DNA of 64,000 nt from DATJPD01 sp035506575 (GTDB taxonomy: Bacteria > Pseudomonadota > Alphaproteobacteria > CACIAM-22H2): the NCBI GenBank assembly GCA_035506575.1, contig DATJPD010000083.1, forward strand, positions 13,941 to 77,940, written 5' to 3'. Below the pieces are notes generated by a model. That model did not search any database, had not been told where the DNA came from, and saw only the letters and a list, made by a program, of their open reading frames with translations. Positions 8,052-18,195 of the stretch are shown one piece after another. Position 1 is the stretch's first letter; each line of letters begins with the position of its first letter. Made by a program: the position numbers and the translations under genes.

Positions 8052-8087
8052 GGCATAGGCCGGGCACGTCACTAAGCTGGTCTCGTC

Positions 8088-8999
8088 ATGAAGACGAGCC
8101 GTATTCTTCTCGCCTGTCTGTGCGCGGCCATGCTGGCCGGCCCCGCGGCCGGCCAGATGATCGGCAGCCTGCACACGCACACGATTGTCGCCTCCGACAC
8201 CCTCGTCGACCTGGCACTCGCGAACGATCTCGGCTACGGCGAGATCGCCGCGGCCAATCAAGGGGTCGATCCCTGGCTGCCGCGGCCGGGCACCCGAATT
8301 ATCCTGCCGACCGCGCACCTCTTGCCAGCCGCGCCCCAGAGCGGGATCGTCATCAATCTCTCCGACCAGCGGCTCTATTACTTCCCGCCCGGCGAGCCGC
8401 CGCAGAGCTATCCGATCGGCGTGCCGACACCCGAGGTGCCCTTGCGGACCGGGACCACGCGCATCGCGGCCAAGCGCCCGAATCCGACCTGGATCCCGAC
8501 CGCGTCGGAGCACGCCGAAGATCCCGATCTGCCGGCCGCGGTGCCGCCGGGCCCCGACAATCCGCTGGGTGCCTTCGCGCTCTACACCGACTGGACGGCG
8601 ATCGTGATCCACGGCACGAACAAGCCGTACGGCATCGGCCGGCGGGTGAGCCATGGCTGCATCCGCCTCTATCCCGACGACATCGAGCGCCTGTTCAGGC
8701 AGGTACAGCCGGGGACACAGGTGACGTTCGTCGACCAGGTGGCCAAAGCAGCATGGGTAGGGGCCACACTTTATCTCGAGGTCCATCCCACGCTCGATCA
8801 GGCGTATGAGCTCGAGACGACGGGCAAATTCACGCCGCAGCCGATCGTGGGGCTCGACTCCCTCGTGCTCGAAGCGGCGGTGCCGTACGAAGAGGAGGTC
8901 GACTGGCACGCCGTCGACCAGGCGGCGCGCGAGCGCACCGGCATTCCGACGCCGATCTCGAAATTCCGGGACATGGCGTCAGCCCTGGGTCCGCGATGA
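8088..8999 (+). CDS. L,D-transpeptidase with LysM-like N-domain (ErfK/YbiS type)
   Basis: 303 residues. Signal peptide about 1-22 (cleavage near AAGQM), then a LysM-like segment (HTIVASDTLVDLALANDLGYGEIAAAN), then a YkuD catalytic domain with His175 in IVIHGTN and the SHGCIRL motif at about 188-194, Cys191 being the nucleophile. These enzymes make 3-3 cross-links or attach outer-membrane proteins to murein; family members of this architecture resemble the Lpp-anchoring ErfK/YbiS group. First of two L,D-transpeptidase genes under box 5, with no Shine-Dalgarno at the start. Confidence 0.93.
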   Translation: MKTSRILLACLCAAMLAGPAAGQMIGSLHTHTIVASDTLVDLALANDLGYGEIAAANQGVDPWLPRPGTRIILPTAHLLPAAPQSGIVINLSDQRLYYFPPGEPPQSYPIGVPTPEVPLRTGTTRIAAKRPNPTWIPTASEHAEDPDLPAAVPPGPDNPLGAFALYTDWTAIVIHGTNKPYGIGRRVSHGCIRLYPDDIERLFRQVQPGTQVTFVDQVAKAAWVGATLYLEVHPTLDQAYELETTGKFTPQPIVGLDSLVLEAAVPYEEEVDWHAVDQAARERTGIPTPISKFRDMASALGPR

Positions 9000-9012
9000 G
9001 TGGGGGCCCGCG

Positions 9013-9501
9013 ATGAGGTTCACTCGGCGCTTCGTCGTGGCAGGCGTGCTCAGCGCATGGGTGCCGGCATTGGCGCGGGCGGCCGACAGGCTCAGGGCCG
9101 ACCGCATCGTGGTGATCAAGAGCGAGCGCCGGCTCGACCTGCTCAAGGACGGCCAGGTGATCCGCTCCTATCCGGTCCGCCTCGGCCGCCACCCGGTCGG
9201 GCCCAAGATCTTCCAGTTCGACGGGCGCACGCCCGAGGGCGTCTACACGATCGACCGCCGCAGCCGGGTCTCGGCGTTCCACCTGGCGCTGCATATCTCG
9301 TATCCGCAGGCAGATAACGTGGCGCGCGCCGCCAAATACAATCTGCCCGCCGGCGGCGCGATCTTCATCCACGGCACGCCGGGGACCGACAAACGCTTCG
9401 AGCGCGACTGGACCGATGGCTGCATTGCGGTCAGCAACCGCGCGATCGAGGAGATCTGGACCCTGGTCGACAACGGCACGCCGATCGAAATCCGGCCGTA
9501 A
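9013..9501 (+). CDS. L,D-transpeptidase family protein (short form)
   Basis: 162 residues from ATG 9013, 13 bases after the previous gene. The N-terminal MRFTRRFVVAGVLSAWVPALARA is a signal peptide. The YkuD domain has IFIHGTPG and RDWTDGCIAV, with Cys137 the expected nucleophile; the residue before Gly is Asp rather than the usual His, as in a known subgroup of short YkuD proteins. Likely a periplasmic murein-modifying enzyme co-transcribed with the 8088-8999 gene. Confidence 0.88.
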   Translation: MRFTRRFVVAGVLSAWVPALARAADRLRADRIVVIKSERRLDLLKDGQVIRSYPVRLGRHPVGPKIFQFDGRTPEGVYTIDRRSRVSAFHLALHISYPQADNVARAAKYNLPAGGAIFIHGTPGTDKRFERDWTDGCIAVSNRAIEEIWTLVDNGTPIEIRP

Positions 9502-9525
9502 GGCACAAGGCCGAAACTATTGCGC

Positions 9526-9580
9526 CGTCATCGCGAGCGCAGCAAAGCGATCCAGGTGAGGCCCTGGACTGCTTCGCGGA
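9526..9580. repeat. REP-like palindromic element
   Basis: CGTCATCGCGAGCGCAGC, then an imperfect inverted repeat (GCGATCCAGG ... CCTGGACTGC), then TTCGCGGAG. This resembles the short interspersed palindromes common in alphaproteobacterial intergenic regions. It sits in a convergent spacer. No second copy was noticed in the window, so the repeat status rests on resemblance. Confidence 0.5.
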
Positions 9581-9612
9581 GCTTACGCGGGCCGGCCTTC
9601 GCGGGGAAAACG

Positions 9613-9631
9613 GCGTCGTGATTCACGACGC
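9613..9631. terminator. Hairpin between convergent genes
   Basis: Perfect 8-bp inverted repeat GCGTCGTG-att-CACGACGC in the spacer where the L,D-transpeptidase operon meets the lipoprotein gene tail to tail. No T-tract, so a rho-independent function is uncertain. Confidence 0.4.
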
Positions 9632-9648
9632 GGTTGTCGGCTGCGTCC

Positions 9649-9933
9649 TTACTGCGAGATCTTGCGCTGCGTGCGCTGGAACATGCGGTCGGCGCGCTGG
9701 GAGGCCGCCTGCGCCTCGTTTGCGGCCGCGGCCGCCGACGCCGCCGCGGCCTTGGAGGCCTCGGCGCTCTGCGAGGCCGCCGCCGCGGCACGATCAGCCG
9801 CCGCCTTGGCGTCGAGCGCCGCCTGGCGCGTGCTGTCGAGCAAAGCGCGGTCGTCGGCGCTGAGTTGCGTGCAGCCGGCGATCAGCATCATCGGCAGGGC
9901 TGCGTGAACGAGGAACTGGGCGGGGCGATTCAT
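9649..9933 (-). CDS. Alanine-zipper lipoprotein, paralogue of 3827-4087
   Basis: 94 residues: signal and lipobox ALPMMLIAGC, then TQLSADDRA and a long Ala-rich coiled coil, ending RADRMFQRTQRKISQ. The first mature residues (CTQLSA-DRA) and the last 14 match the 3827-4087 protein, while the middle differs by heptad-length changes. This suggests that gene duplication kept the lipid anchor and C-terminal tail under selection. A one-mismatch FNR-type box lies 43 bases upstream of its start. Likely outer-membrane structural lipoprotein; attachment to murein is inferred. Confidence 0.82.
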   Translation of the reverse strand: MNRPAQFLVHAALPMMLIAGCTQLSADDRALLDSTRQAALDAKAAADRAAAAASQSAEASKAAAASAAAAANEAQAASQRADRMFQRTQRKISQ

Positions 9934-9975
9934 TTTGGTTTCTCTCCAGGGACGGGTTGATTTTCGCAGGTGGCC

Positions 9976-9989
9976 TTGACTCAAATCGA
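9976..9989. promoter_or_regulatory. FNR/FixK-type box, one mismatch
   Basis: TTGAC-tcaa-ATCGA: the left half-site is intact and the right has one substitution. It lies in the 67-base spacer upstream of the leftward lipoprotein gene. No clear -10 was found at the matching distance. Confidence 0.5.
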
Positions 9990-10000
9990 TGGAGCGCCCG

Positions 10001-11623
<1,623 letters not shown>

Positions 11624-11690
11624 CGTGAACGCTCTCCTGCAAGGGAAATCAGCCTGCTCGCAGTGTCGGATATCGGCCCCGGTCGCCGCA

Positions 11691-11704
11691 TTGACCTAGG
11701 TCAA
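11691..11704. promoter_or_regulatory. FNR/FixK-type box 7 (groEL)
   Basis: TTGAC-ctag-GTCAA, a completely symmetric palindrome. On the leftward strand GACACT (11667-11662) is at -10 distance, placing the start of transcription about 32 bases before groEL. Confidence 0.82.
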
Positions 11705-11723
11705 CCCCAGGGAGGGGGCCGGC

Positions 11724-11737
11724 TTGATTGAAATCAA
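11724..11737. promoter_or_regulatory. FNR/FixK-type box 8
   Basis: TTGAT-tgaa-ATCAA, 33 bp from box 7. The centre is 42.5 bp upstream of the ATG at 11773, the leaderless spacing. The -10 hexamer is weak here. Confidence 0.75.
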
Positions 11738-11772
11738 TGCGTTGGGGGCGTATCCGGCGCCACATGGGGCGC

Positions 11773-12339
11773 ATGGCCATCCACGACCTCGCTGCCCGCT
11801 ACCGGTCCCAAAGCGGGACCTACCTGATCGAGATCAACCTCAATCGGGTGCAGCAGCTGTTCAACTCGCTCGATCCGTCGCCCTTCCACGAGAAGGACCT
11901 CGATGCGGACGCGGAGACCTACATCGTGGGTGCCGCGCGCGAGTTCCACCTGTCCACGCCGTTGAAGCTCCTGTTTCATCTGCCGCCGGCCGAGATCCCG
12001 GCGGCCGAGCGGATCGAGGACTCCATCCACAGCTACTTCGCCTACCGCCGGGACGCCACTCGCCGCGACCTCCGCTTCCTGCTGCGGCAAGGCCGCATCA
12101 CGTTGGCGATCGGGCTTGCCTTTCTCGCCGCGTGCCTCAGCCTGCGCGCGCTCTTCTCGGCGGCGCCCGAGGGGACGGTGCAGAGCATCGGAGCCGAGGG
12201 GCTTGCGATCGCCGGCTGGGTCGCGACGTGGCGCCCGTTCGAGATCTTCCTCTACGACTGGTGGCCGCTGCGGCGCATGGTGCGCGTCTACGACAAGCTG
12301 TCCCGGGTTCCCGTCGAGGTCCGGACGCCGGCCCGCTGA
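11773..12339 (+). CDS. Hypothetical membrane-associated protein
   Basis: 188 residues from ATG 11773 (ATG 11764 is possible). The N-terminal two thirds are soluble and charged (YLIEINLNRVQQLFNSLDPSPFHEKDL, then a predicted helical RRDLRFLLRQGRI). A hydrophobic segment ITLAIGLAFLAACLSLRALF follows, then a second weaker one (GLAIAGWVATW) and a basic C-terminus. Related proteins are found in stress clusters next to Usp/Lon genes, but I do not know a function. Transcribed divergently from groEL with its own FNR-type box. Confidence 0.7.
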   Translation: MAIHDLAARYRSQSGTYLIEINLNRVQQLFNSLDPSPFHEKDLDADAETYIVGAAREFHLSTPLKLLFHLPPAEIPAAERIEDSIHSYFAYRRDATRRDLRFLLRQGRITLAIGLAFLAACLSLRALFSAAPEGTVQSIGAEGLAIAGWVATWRPFEIFLYDWWPLRRMVRVYDKLSRVPVEVRTPAR

Positions 12340-12365
12340 CCGGTCCCCCGCTGACTGGCTCAAGG

Positions 12366-13205
12366 TCAGCCGCGGACGATCAACACCGGCAGGCGGGTCC
12401 GCTCCAGCAGCATCGAAAGATCGTCGCGGTCGCGGAACAGCGGGATGTCTGCCGCGGCGACGAGGACGTCGCCGTCCGCCGTGGCCAACGCGCGGCTCAA
12501 CTCATCGAGACTCGGCATCGACATGACGCGCACGCGGGCACGGGCACCGAGCGCCTTCAGGCGGCTCGCGATTTCCGTTTTTTGCGGCGCCGGGTCCGTC
12601 GTATCGCCGATCAACAGAACGTCGAGCTCGGGCGCCGGCCCTCCGGCCAGGCGGAGCGCCGCGGCGAGCGCGCGATCGGCAAGGGGCGAGCCGGGGCGGA
12701 TGAGCGCGATCGGCCGCGCGAGCGTGGTCTGGCGCAGCAGATGCAAAGTCGACAGCGGAAGATCGCGGGCCGCTTCCTGCAAGGCGGAGGCGAGTTGCAG
12801 CGGCATCCCGGCGAGGCTTCGCGAGCGTCCGACCACGACCAGATCCTTGGTTTTCGTACTCTCATGCAGCTCCAGCTTCGGCCGGCCACGGACGACGCGG
12901 AACGACCACGGCACGCCATGGCGCGTGGCGGCGGCGGCGAGGGCGGCTTCCGCCTGGGCGGCCAGCGCGCGCAGCTCGGCTTCGATCTGCTCCGTGCTCG
13001 GCAGGTCGCGAACGGCGCCGAGCGTCACATGCCGTACCGCCGGCGAGGCCCACAGCCGCAGCAGGTTCTCGTCCTCGATGAACAGGCCGGCAATCTCCGC
13101 CTGGAGCCGGCCCGCGAGCTCCACCGCTGCCGGCAACAAGTCGTCGTCATGCCCCGCCGCGTCGAGTGCGGCAATGACCCGCGCGATGTAAAAGGGCTCG
13201 CTCAC
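12366..13205 (-). CDS. Tandem universal stress protein (UspA) domains
   Basis: 279 residues from a GTG whose last bases overlap the lon stop (GTGA), so it is translationally coupled. The N-terminal Usp-like half includes LAGRLQAEIAGLFIEDENLLRL and KTKDLVVVGRSRS; the second, shorter half ends with LLERTRLPVLIVRG, the typical final Usp strand. Usp proteins bind nucleotides and modulate survival in growth arrest. Second gene of a lon-usp operon behind an FNR-type box. Confidence 0.8.
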   Translation of the reverse strand: MSEPFYIARVIAALDAAGHDDDLLPAAVELAGRLQAEIAGLFIEDENLLRLWASPAVRHVTLGAVRDLPSTEQIEAELRALAAQAEAALAAAATRHGVPWSFRVVRGRPKLELHESTKTKDLVVVGRSRSLAGMPLQLASALQEAARDLPLSTLHLLRQTTLARPIALIRPGSPLADRALAAALRLAGGPAPELDVLLIGDTTDPAPQKTEIASRLKALGARARVRVMSMPSLDELSRALATADGDVLVAAADIPLFRDRDDLSMLLERTRLPVLIVRG

Positions 13206-15673
13206 GGGGCGTTGGCCTTGCGCTCCGGAGTGGCGAAGCTCTTCGCGCGCTCGGCCAGGGCGATCAGCTCGGCCTCGACGCGCTGGTTGATCGAGCCGGC
13301 CGCATAGGTCCCGGATGCATCCCGCGCGCCCGCCGCAACGCCGGTCAACGCGGCCATGGCCTCGTCGACCGTACGGACCGGGATGATCCGGAAACGGCCT
13401 GCCGCGGCGGCCTCGACCACGTCCTGGCGCAGCATGAGGTGCTTCACGTTCGAGGCGGGGATGATGACGCCCTGCTCGCCGCTGAGACCTGCCGCCCGGC
13501 ACACGTCGAAAAAGCCTTCGATCTTCTCGTTGACGCCGCCGATCGCCTGCGCGTCGCCGTTCTGGTTGACTGAGCCCGTGATGGCGATGCCCTGGCGGAT
13601 AGGAGCGGCCGCGAGCGCCGACAGGATGGCACACAACTCGGCCATGGACGCGCTGTCGCCTTCGACACCGCCGTAAGACTGCTCGAAGACGATGCTCGCC
13701 GAGAGCGCCAGCGGCCGGTCGATGCCGAAGCGGCCGCCGAGGAAACCGGCCAGAATCAGAACGCCCTTGGAATGGATCGGGCCGCCCAGCTCGACCTCGC
13801 GCTCGATGTCGACCACCTCGCCCTTGCCGAGGCGGATGCGGGCGCTGATACGGCTCGGCTGGCCGAACATGAACCCGCCGAGCTGCAGGACCGACAGGCC
13901 GTTGACCTGGCCGATGCGGCTCCCCGTGGTGTCGATGAGGATCGTGCCGCGGCGGATCTCCTCGTAGACCCGCTCGCGCACCCGGCTGGCGCGCCGCACC
14001 TGAAGGTCGATGGTCCTCTGGATGTCGACGGCGGTGATGGTCTCGGAGCCCGCTTCGGCGGCCAGGTGATCGGCTTCGCGCAGCAGGTCGGCGACCATTT
14101 CCAGGCGCGCTGTCACCTTTTCCGAATCGCCCGCGATGCGGGCCGCGTGCTCGACGACGCGCGCCACGGCCGTGCAGTCGAGCGGGCGGATCTTCTCGCG
14201 CTTCGTGATGGAGGCGATCAGCCGGGCGTAGGACAACTCGGCGTCGCCGGTGCGGTCGACCTCGTCGTCGAAATCGGCCGCGACCTTGAACATCTCCTGG
14301 AAGTCGGGGTCGAGCGCGGCCAGCAGGTAGTAGAGCTGCCGGTCGCCGCTGAGCACGACCTTGACGTGGAGCGGGATGGGCGCCGGCTCGAGGGTCACCG
14401 TGCTCAGCATGCCGACCATCTCGGCGACCGAGCGGATCTGGATCTCGCTGGCGCGCAGGGCGCGCTTGAGCTCCTCCCACGCGAAGGGCTGCATGAGCAC
14501 GCGCCGCGCGTCGAGCAGCAGATATCCGCCATTCGCCATGTGCAAGGCGCCCGGCTTGATGAGCGTGAAGTCGGTGACGAGGTTGCCGAATTGCGGCTTG
14601 TACTCGACCCGGCCGACCAGGTTCTGCAAGGTCGGATGGTCTTCTTCGATGACGGGAGCGCCGCCGTTCTTGCTGTGATCGACGAGCAGGTTGACCTGGT
14701 AGCGGTCGTACGGATTCTGCTCCATGAACAGGTGGCGGGCCACGATCTCGGTCGGGACTTCCGAGGCCGAGCTCTGGGCAGCGGCGAGGAACTGCTCGGC
14801 ATTCTCGACAAGATCGTGCTCTGCCACCTTCAGGTGCTCGACGATATGCGGCAGATCCGCGTAGCGTTGTCTGAGCGCGTCGAAACGGAATCCGATGGCG
14901 AACCGCGTGACGTCGTGGTTGAGCTCGCGGATCTTCTCGCGGCGCTCGCTTTCCCATTTCGGCGCCTGCTCGAGAATGGCCTGGAATTCCTTGTGGATCG
15001 CGGTCATCTCCGTCTGGAGGCGTTCCTGTTCGGCCGCGGGCAGCTTGTTGAACCCCTCGGGCTCCATGACCTCGCCGTTGCGCATGGGAGCGAGACCGAT
15101 ACCGACCGGCGTGCGGATGACCGCGATGTCGTGCTCCTTGGCGCGTCGTTGTAGCTTCTGGAATGCGTGGTCCTGGCGTTCCTTGAACACGGCATCGATG
15201 GTCTTGCGGCGGGTCCGGTAATCGTCGCTCTCGAACGCTGCGGGCAGGGCAGCGCGCAGCTCATCGATGAGGGTGCGCACGTCCTGGCGCAGTTGCGTTC
15301 CGCGGCCGGCGGGCAAGGACAGCGCCTGCGGCTTGTGCGGCTCGCCGAAGTTGTAGACGTAGACCCAGTCCTGCGGCGTGGGTTCCGCTGCGGCGCGCTT
15401 GCGGGTGAGCTGGTCGATGATCGTGCGTTTGCCGGTGCCCGCGGGGCCGATCGCGAACAGATTGTAGCCGCCGCGGCGGATGCCGAGCCCGAATTGCAGC
15501 GCTTCCAGGGCCCGTGGCTGGCCTGGCGCATCGTCGAGCGGCTCGAGCTCGGCCGTGGTCGCGAAGCCGAGGCGCGCCGGGTCGCAGCGCCGGTAAAGCG
15601 CGCTCGCCGGGAGCGGTTCCGGAAACGCGGGTTGGGGCTGGGCGGGGGAGGGGGAGGGCGGCGATTCCGGCAC
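13202..15673 (-). CDS. Lon-type ATP-dependent protease (LonB-like AAA protease)
   Basis: 823 residues, GTG start. Walker A is GPAGTGKR at 76-83, with a large inserted helical region before the AAA lid. The C-terminal Lon protease domain has Ser674 (GDSAS) and Lys717 (GGVNEKIEGFF), 43 residues apart as in the E. coli Lon dyad. This is the COG1067 group, distinct from housekeeping LonA because it lacks the LAN domain. Likely degrades damaged proteins in stress. Upstream FNR-type box and AATGCT -10 element; usp follows in overlap. Confidence 0.9.
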   Translation of the reverse strand: MPESPPSPSPAQPQPAFPEPLPASALYRRCDPARLGFATTAELEPLDDAPGQPRALEALQFGLGIRRGGYNLFAIGPAGTGKRTIIDQLTRKRAAAEPTPQDWVYVYNFGEPHKPQALSLPAGRGTQLRQDVRTLIDELRAALPAAFESDDYRTRRKTIDAVFKERQDHAFQKLQRRAKEHDIAVIRTPVGIGLAPMRNGEVMEPEGFNKLPAAEQERLQTEMTAIHKEFQAILEQAPKWESERREKIRELNHDVTRFAIGFRFDALRQRYADLPHIVEHLKVAEHDLVENAEQFLAAAQSSASEVPTEIVARHLFMEQNPYDRYQVNLLVDHSKNGGAPVIEEDHPTLQNLVGRVEYKPQFGNLVTDFTLIKPGALHMANGGYLLLDARRVLMQPFAWEELKRALRASEIQIRSVAEMVGMLSTVTLEPAPIPLHVKVVLSGDRQLYYLLAALDPDFQEMFKVAADFDDEVDRTGDAELSYARLIASITKREKIRPLDCTAVARVVEHAARIAGDSEKVTARLEMVADLLREADHLAAEAGSETITAVDIQRTIDLQVRRASRVRERVYEEIRRGTILIDTTGSRIGQVNGLSVLQLGGFMFGQPSRISARIRLGKGEVVDIEREVELGGPIHSKGVLILAGFLGGRFGIDRPLALSASIVFEQSYGGVEGDSASMAELCAILSALAAAPIRQGIAITGSVNQNGDAQAIGGVNEKIEGFFDVCRAAGLSGEQGVIIPASNVKHLMLRQDVVEAAAAGRFRIIPVRTVDEAMAALTGVAAGARDASGTYAAGSINQRVEAELIALAERAKSFATPERKANAP

Positions 15674-15728
15674 GGCATCCTGCTCGGCTGTGATCGCCGA
15701 GCATTAGCCGCGCCGCCGGCATCCCGCC

Positions 15729-15742
15729 TTGATCGAAATCAA
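15729..15742. promoter_or_regulatory. FNR/FixK-type box 9 (lon-usp)
   Basis: TTGAT-cgaa-ATCAA. AATGCT on the leftward strand (15705-15700) is at the -10 distance, giving a leader of about 20 bases for lon. Confidence 0.82.
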
Positions 15743-15771
15743 CGTCCGGGGAAGGACGCCGGCCCGCCGCT

Positions 15772-16314
15772 TCACCAGGTGCGGACGCGGCCCACGTCGA
15801 CGTGCACGAAATCGGACCGCGGGTAATAGCCCACTCCGCCGCCCTGAAGGCTTTTGGCGTTGTCGCGCAGCCTCGCGAGCACGATCCCGGGCACGCGCAC
15901 GTCGATCGCCATGCCCTGGGTGTGCAGGCTGTGCGCCGCAACACCGTCCGAGGCGGCACGGAGCATCGCGTTGGTGACGGGCGATCGATAGCCCGAGATC
16001 ACCTGATAAGTCGCCTTCGCCGGCAAGGTCGCCGAGAGCGCGTATAGCAGGTCGAGGAGCTTGGGATCGATCGGGTGGACCTCATTGGCCCGGAAATCCC
16101 GCAGCAGCCACTCGATCTGCCGCGACGCGTCGGGCAGATAGGCGCCGCCTTCCCAGTAGGTCGCGCTCAGACGCTCGCCAGTGTGGAGATTGTCGAAGGA
16201 CAGGCTCCGCACCGGCGAAAAGGCGACGGCGCGCGCCACCGCCGGCGTGACGCCGAGTGCCGCACACGCGCCAAGCGCCGCCTTGAGGAGCCATCGCCGA
16301 TTCGGCAGTTCCAT
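15772..16314 (-). CDS. DUF882/YcbK-type murein peptidase (M15 family), Tat-exported
   Basis: 180 residues. The N-terminus NRRWLLKAALGACAALG has a twin-arginine-like motif and hydrophobic core. The mature part matches DUF882 (peptidase M15_2/MepK-like): YQVISGYRSPVTNAMLR, SLHTQGMAIDVRVPG and DFVHVDVGRVRTW, containing the His/Asp/His zinc ligands. Such enzymes cleave murein cross-links. It lies 38 bases downstream of the 16353-18032 L,D-transpeptidase gene, so an enzyme that makes 3-3 cross-links and one that probably cuts murein are co-transcribed. Confidence 0.87.
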   Translation of the reverse strand: MELPNRRWLLKAALGACAALGVTPAVARAVAFSPVRSLSFDNLHTGERLSATYWEGGAYLPDASRQIEWLLRDFRANEVHPIDPKLLDLLYALSATLPAKATYQVISGYRSPVTNAMLRAASDGVAAHSLHTQGMAIDVRVPGIVLARLRDNAKSLQGGGVGYYPRSDFVHVDVGRVRTW

Positions 16315-16340
16315 GGTGCGACCATAATCGGTGCACCATG
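16312..16340 (-). promoter_or_regulatory. Hairpin occluding the DUF882 start codon
   Basis: CATGGTGC and GCACCATG form a perfect 8-bp inverted repeat with a 13-base loop. In the leftward mRNA the ATG of the DUF882 gene is in the 3' arm, so the stem would hide the start codon unless opened, for example by ribosomes finishing the upstream gene. Function inferred only. Confidence 0.4.
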
Positions 16341-16352
16341 ATTAGGGAATCG

Positions 16353-18032
16353 TTAACCTCCGCGGGAGAGGGCGGCGGCTGCCGCGTTCGGCTCGCTGCA
16401 GGATGCTGTCCGTTGCAACTGAGTCGCATTTGCCGGCGCGTTCAGATCGAGTGCCAGCTCGACCGGCGCATCGCGGCCATAGAGATCGTCGCGGAAATTC
16501 ACCGCACCGTCGGCATCGACGAACGCCGTCCAATAGAGCAGATAGACTGGCACCGGCCGGCGCAGCGGCACGGTGTGCGTGTCGCCCGCGGCGATGCCCT
16601 GGGCGATCGCATCCCCATCCCAGGCCGGGTCGTCGAGGAGGCGGCGAGCCAGCTCGCCCGGCTGCTGCACGCGGATGCAGCCGTGGCTGAAGCCGCGCTG
16701 GGCGCGCGCGAACAGTTGCTTCACCGGCGTGTCGTGGAGATACACGTTCCACGGATTGGCCATCTCGAGCTTGAGCACCCCCAGCGAGTTCTTGACTCCG
16801 GGGCGCTGCTGCAGGCGGAACGGAAAATTCTGTCCCGACATCCGGCGCCAGTCCACGCGCAGGCCGAACGGGTCGTCGTCACCGCGGCCGACGATGACGA
16901 TGTCGTTGGCGGCCAGATAGTGCGGATCGCGCTTCAGCCGCGGCAGCATCTCGCGCACCGCGATCGACGGCGGGACGTTCCAGGGCGGGTTGAATGTCAC
17001 GCCGGTCACGGTCGCGCGGATCATCGGGCTCTGGTGGCGCGTATCCCCGACGATCACGCGCGTGTGGAACGTCGAAGTCCCCTCCTCGACGAGCTCCAGT
17101 GATTGGTCGGCGAGGTTCACCGCGATATACCGCGGGCCAAACTGGCGCGGCAGGTGGCGCCAGCGCTCGAGGTTGGCCGCGATCTGATTTGCGCGCTGCT
17201 CGGCGTCGACATTGAGGGCCGCGAGCGTCCTCTGGCCGATGCGCGCGTCCGCATCGAGCCCGTGCCGCGTCTGGAAGGCGCGCACGGCCAGCGAGAGCGT
17301 GCCCAAATCGCCGTCGCGGCCGATCGGCAGGTAGCCTTCGGCGGTCAGACGGTTGCGAAGGGCGGGGAGACGCGGATCGCGGCCGTCGAGCTTCACTTCG
17401 TCACGCCCGGGGATCGGGGCCCAGCCGCCCGCCCGGACGAGTGCCCGGTAGTGCTGCAACGCCGTCAGGAGCGTCCGGTATTGAGGATCGGCCGGCGCCA
17501 GCGACGAGAGGAACGCGGCGAACTGGCCGCCGCGCAGCGCCTCGGTCAAGGCGTGCACGGCATCGAAGCCATCCGGTGCGATGTGCCAGTCCGGTCCCAG
17601 CGCCGCGGCATCGGCCGCCCCGCGGCGCAACTGGCTTGCATAGTCGAGGGCCGCGTCGGTCAGCAGCACGTCGCGCGCGGCAACGTGGCGCGCGGTGGCG
17701 GGGTGCGCCAGACGGGCGAGTGCCGCGCCATGCAGGCCCTCGGCGCGCAAGGCCTGGTCCGCAGCCCCGGCGATTGCGGCTTCGAGCGCCTGCCGGCGCT
17801 CGTCAGCCCGCGGGTCGAGCTGCCACAGCGGCGTGTTGCCCAAGGCCGCGTAGATGGCGCGAACCTCGGCTGTGGCGACAGGCTCTCCGTCCACGCCGTG
17901 CCCCGGCAATTGGTTGAGCGTCTCGCCGAGCTGGGATGCCACCGCCGCGGACGGGATCGTCGACGGCGGGGCGGCAAGTGCGGGGGCACACAAAAGCAGG
18001 GCGACGCAGAGGGGGAAGGCGAGTCGGCGCAT
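16353..18032 (-). CDS. Large murein L,D-transpeptidase (YcbB/LdtD-like)
   Basis: 559 residues. Signal peptide about 1-20 (LLLCAPALAAP), a long helical N-domain, a peptidoglycan-binding repeat (IGRDGDLGTLSLAVRAFQTRHGL) and a YkuD domain with FSHGCIRV, Cys452 as nucleophile. YcbB-type enzymes form 3-3 cross-links in stressed cell walls. The ATG lies exactly 41.5 bp from the centre of the FNR-type box at 18067 and lacks a Shine-Dalgarno, so the mRNA is probably leaderless. The DUF882 peptidase gene follows. Confidence 0.93.
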   Translation of the reverse strand: MRRLAFPLCVALLLCAPALAAPPSTIPSAAVASQLGETLNQLPGHGVDGEPVATAEVRAIYAALGNTPLWQLDPRADERRQALEAAIAGAADQALRAEGLHGAALARLAHPATARHVAARDVLLTDAALDYASQLRRGAADAAALGPDWHIAPDGFDAVHALTEALRGGQFAAFLSSLAPADPQYRTLLTALQHYRALVRAGGWAPIPGRDEVKLDGRDPRLPALRNRLTAEGYLPIGRDGDLGTLSLAVRAFQTRHGLDADARIGQRTLAALNVDAEQRANQIAANLERWRHLPRQFGPRYIAVNLADQSLELVEEGTSTFHTRVIVGDTRHQSPMIRATVTGVTFNPPWNVPPSIAVREMLPRLKRDPHYLAANDIVIVGRGDDDPFGLRVDWRRMSGQNFPFRLQQRPGVKNSLGVLKLEMANPWNVYLHDTPVKQLFARAQRGFSHGCIRVQQPGELARRLLDDPAWDGDAIAQGIAAGDTHTVPLRRPVPVYLLYWTAFVDADGAVNFRDDLYGRDAPVELALDLNAPANATQLQRTASCSEPNAAAAALSRGG

Positions 18033-18066
18033 GCCGCCACTGTGCGGCCGGCGGCTCGCCGGAGCC

Positions 18067-18080
18067 TTGACCTGGATCAA
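18067..18080. promoter_or_regulatory. FNR/FixK-type box 10, shared divergent
   Basis: TTGAC-ctgg-ATCAA. Leftward: CACAGT at 18044-18039 puts transcription start on the A of the L,D-transpeptidase ATG. Rightward: GAGAAT at 18103-18108 puts a start near 18115, ahead of the malic enzyme operon. One box therefore has correctly spaced -10 hexamers on both sides. Confidence 0.85.
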
Positions 18081-18135
18081 GGCGGATCCTGGCCCCTGCG
18101 GCGAGAATTCCCGCGGTCCCCCCGAAGGAGGCCGG

Positions 18136-18189
18136 CATGAAAGCGCGATACCATGACCCGCAACGTGCGGCGCAGCCCCTGAGGGAGTG
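18136..18189 (+). CDS. 17-aa upstream ORF coupled to malic enzyme
   Basis: ATG 18136 preceded by a strong GAAGGAGG; encodes MKARYHDPQRAAQPLRE and stops at TGA 18187-18189. The stop overlaps an ATG (TGATG) in frame with malic enzyme, and the malic enzyme GAGGGAG site lies inside this ORF. It may serve to deliver ribosomes to the next start, or it may be fortuitous. Confidence 0.4.
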
Positions 18190-18195
18190 ATGCCA

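Noticed and set aside
12366..14957. One 863-codon minus-strand frame combining an out-of-frame Lon shadow and the Usp gene
   Set aside because: Only the C-terminal 279 codons encode a protein; the rest is the lon gene read in another frame. The Usp GTG overlaps the lon stop.
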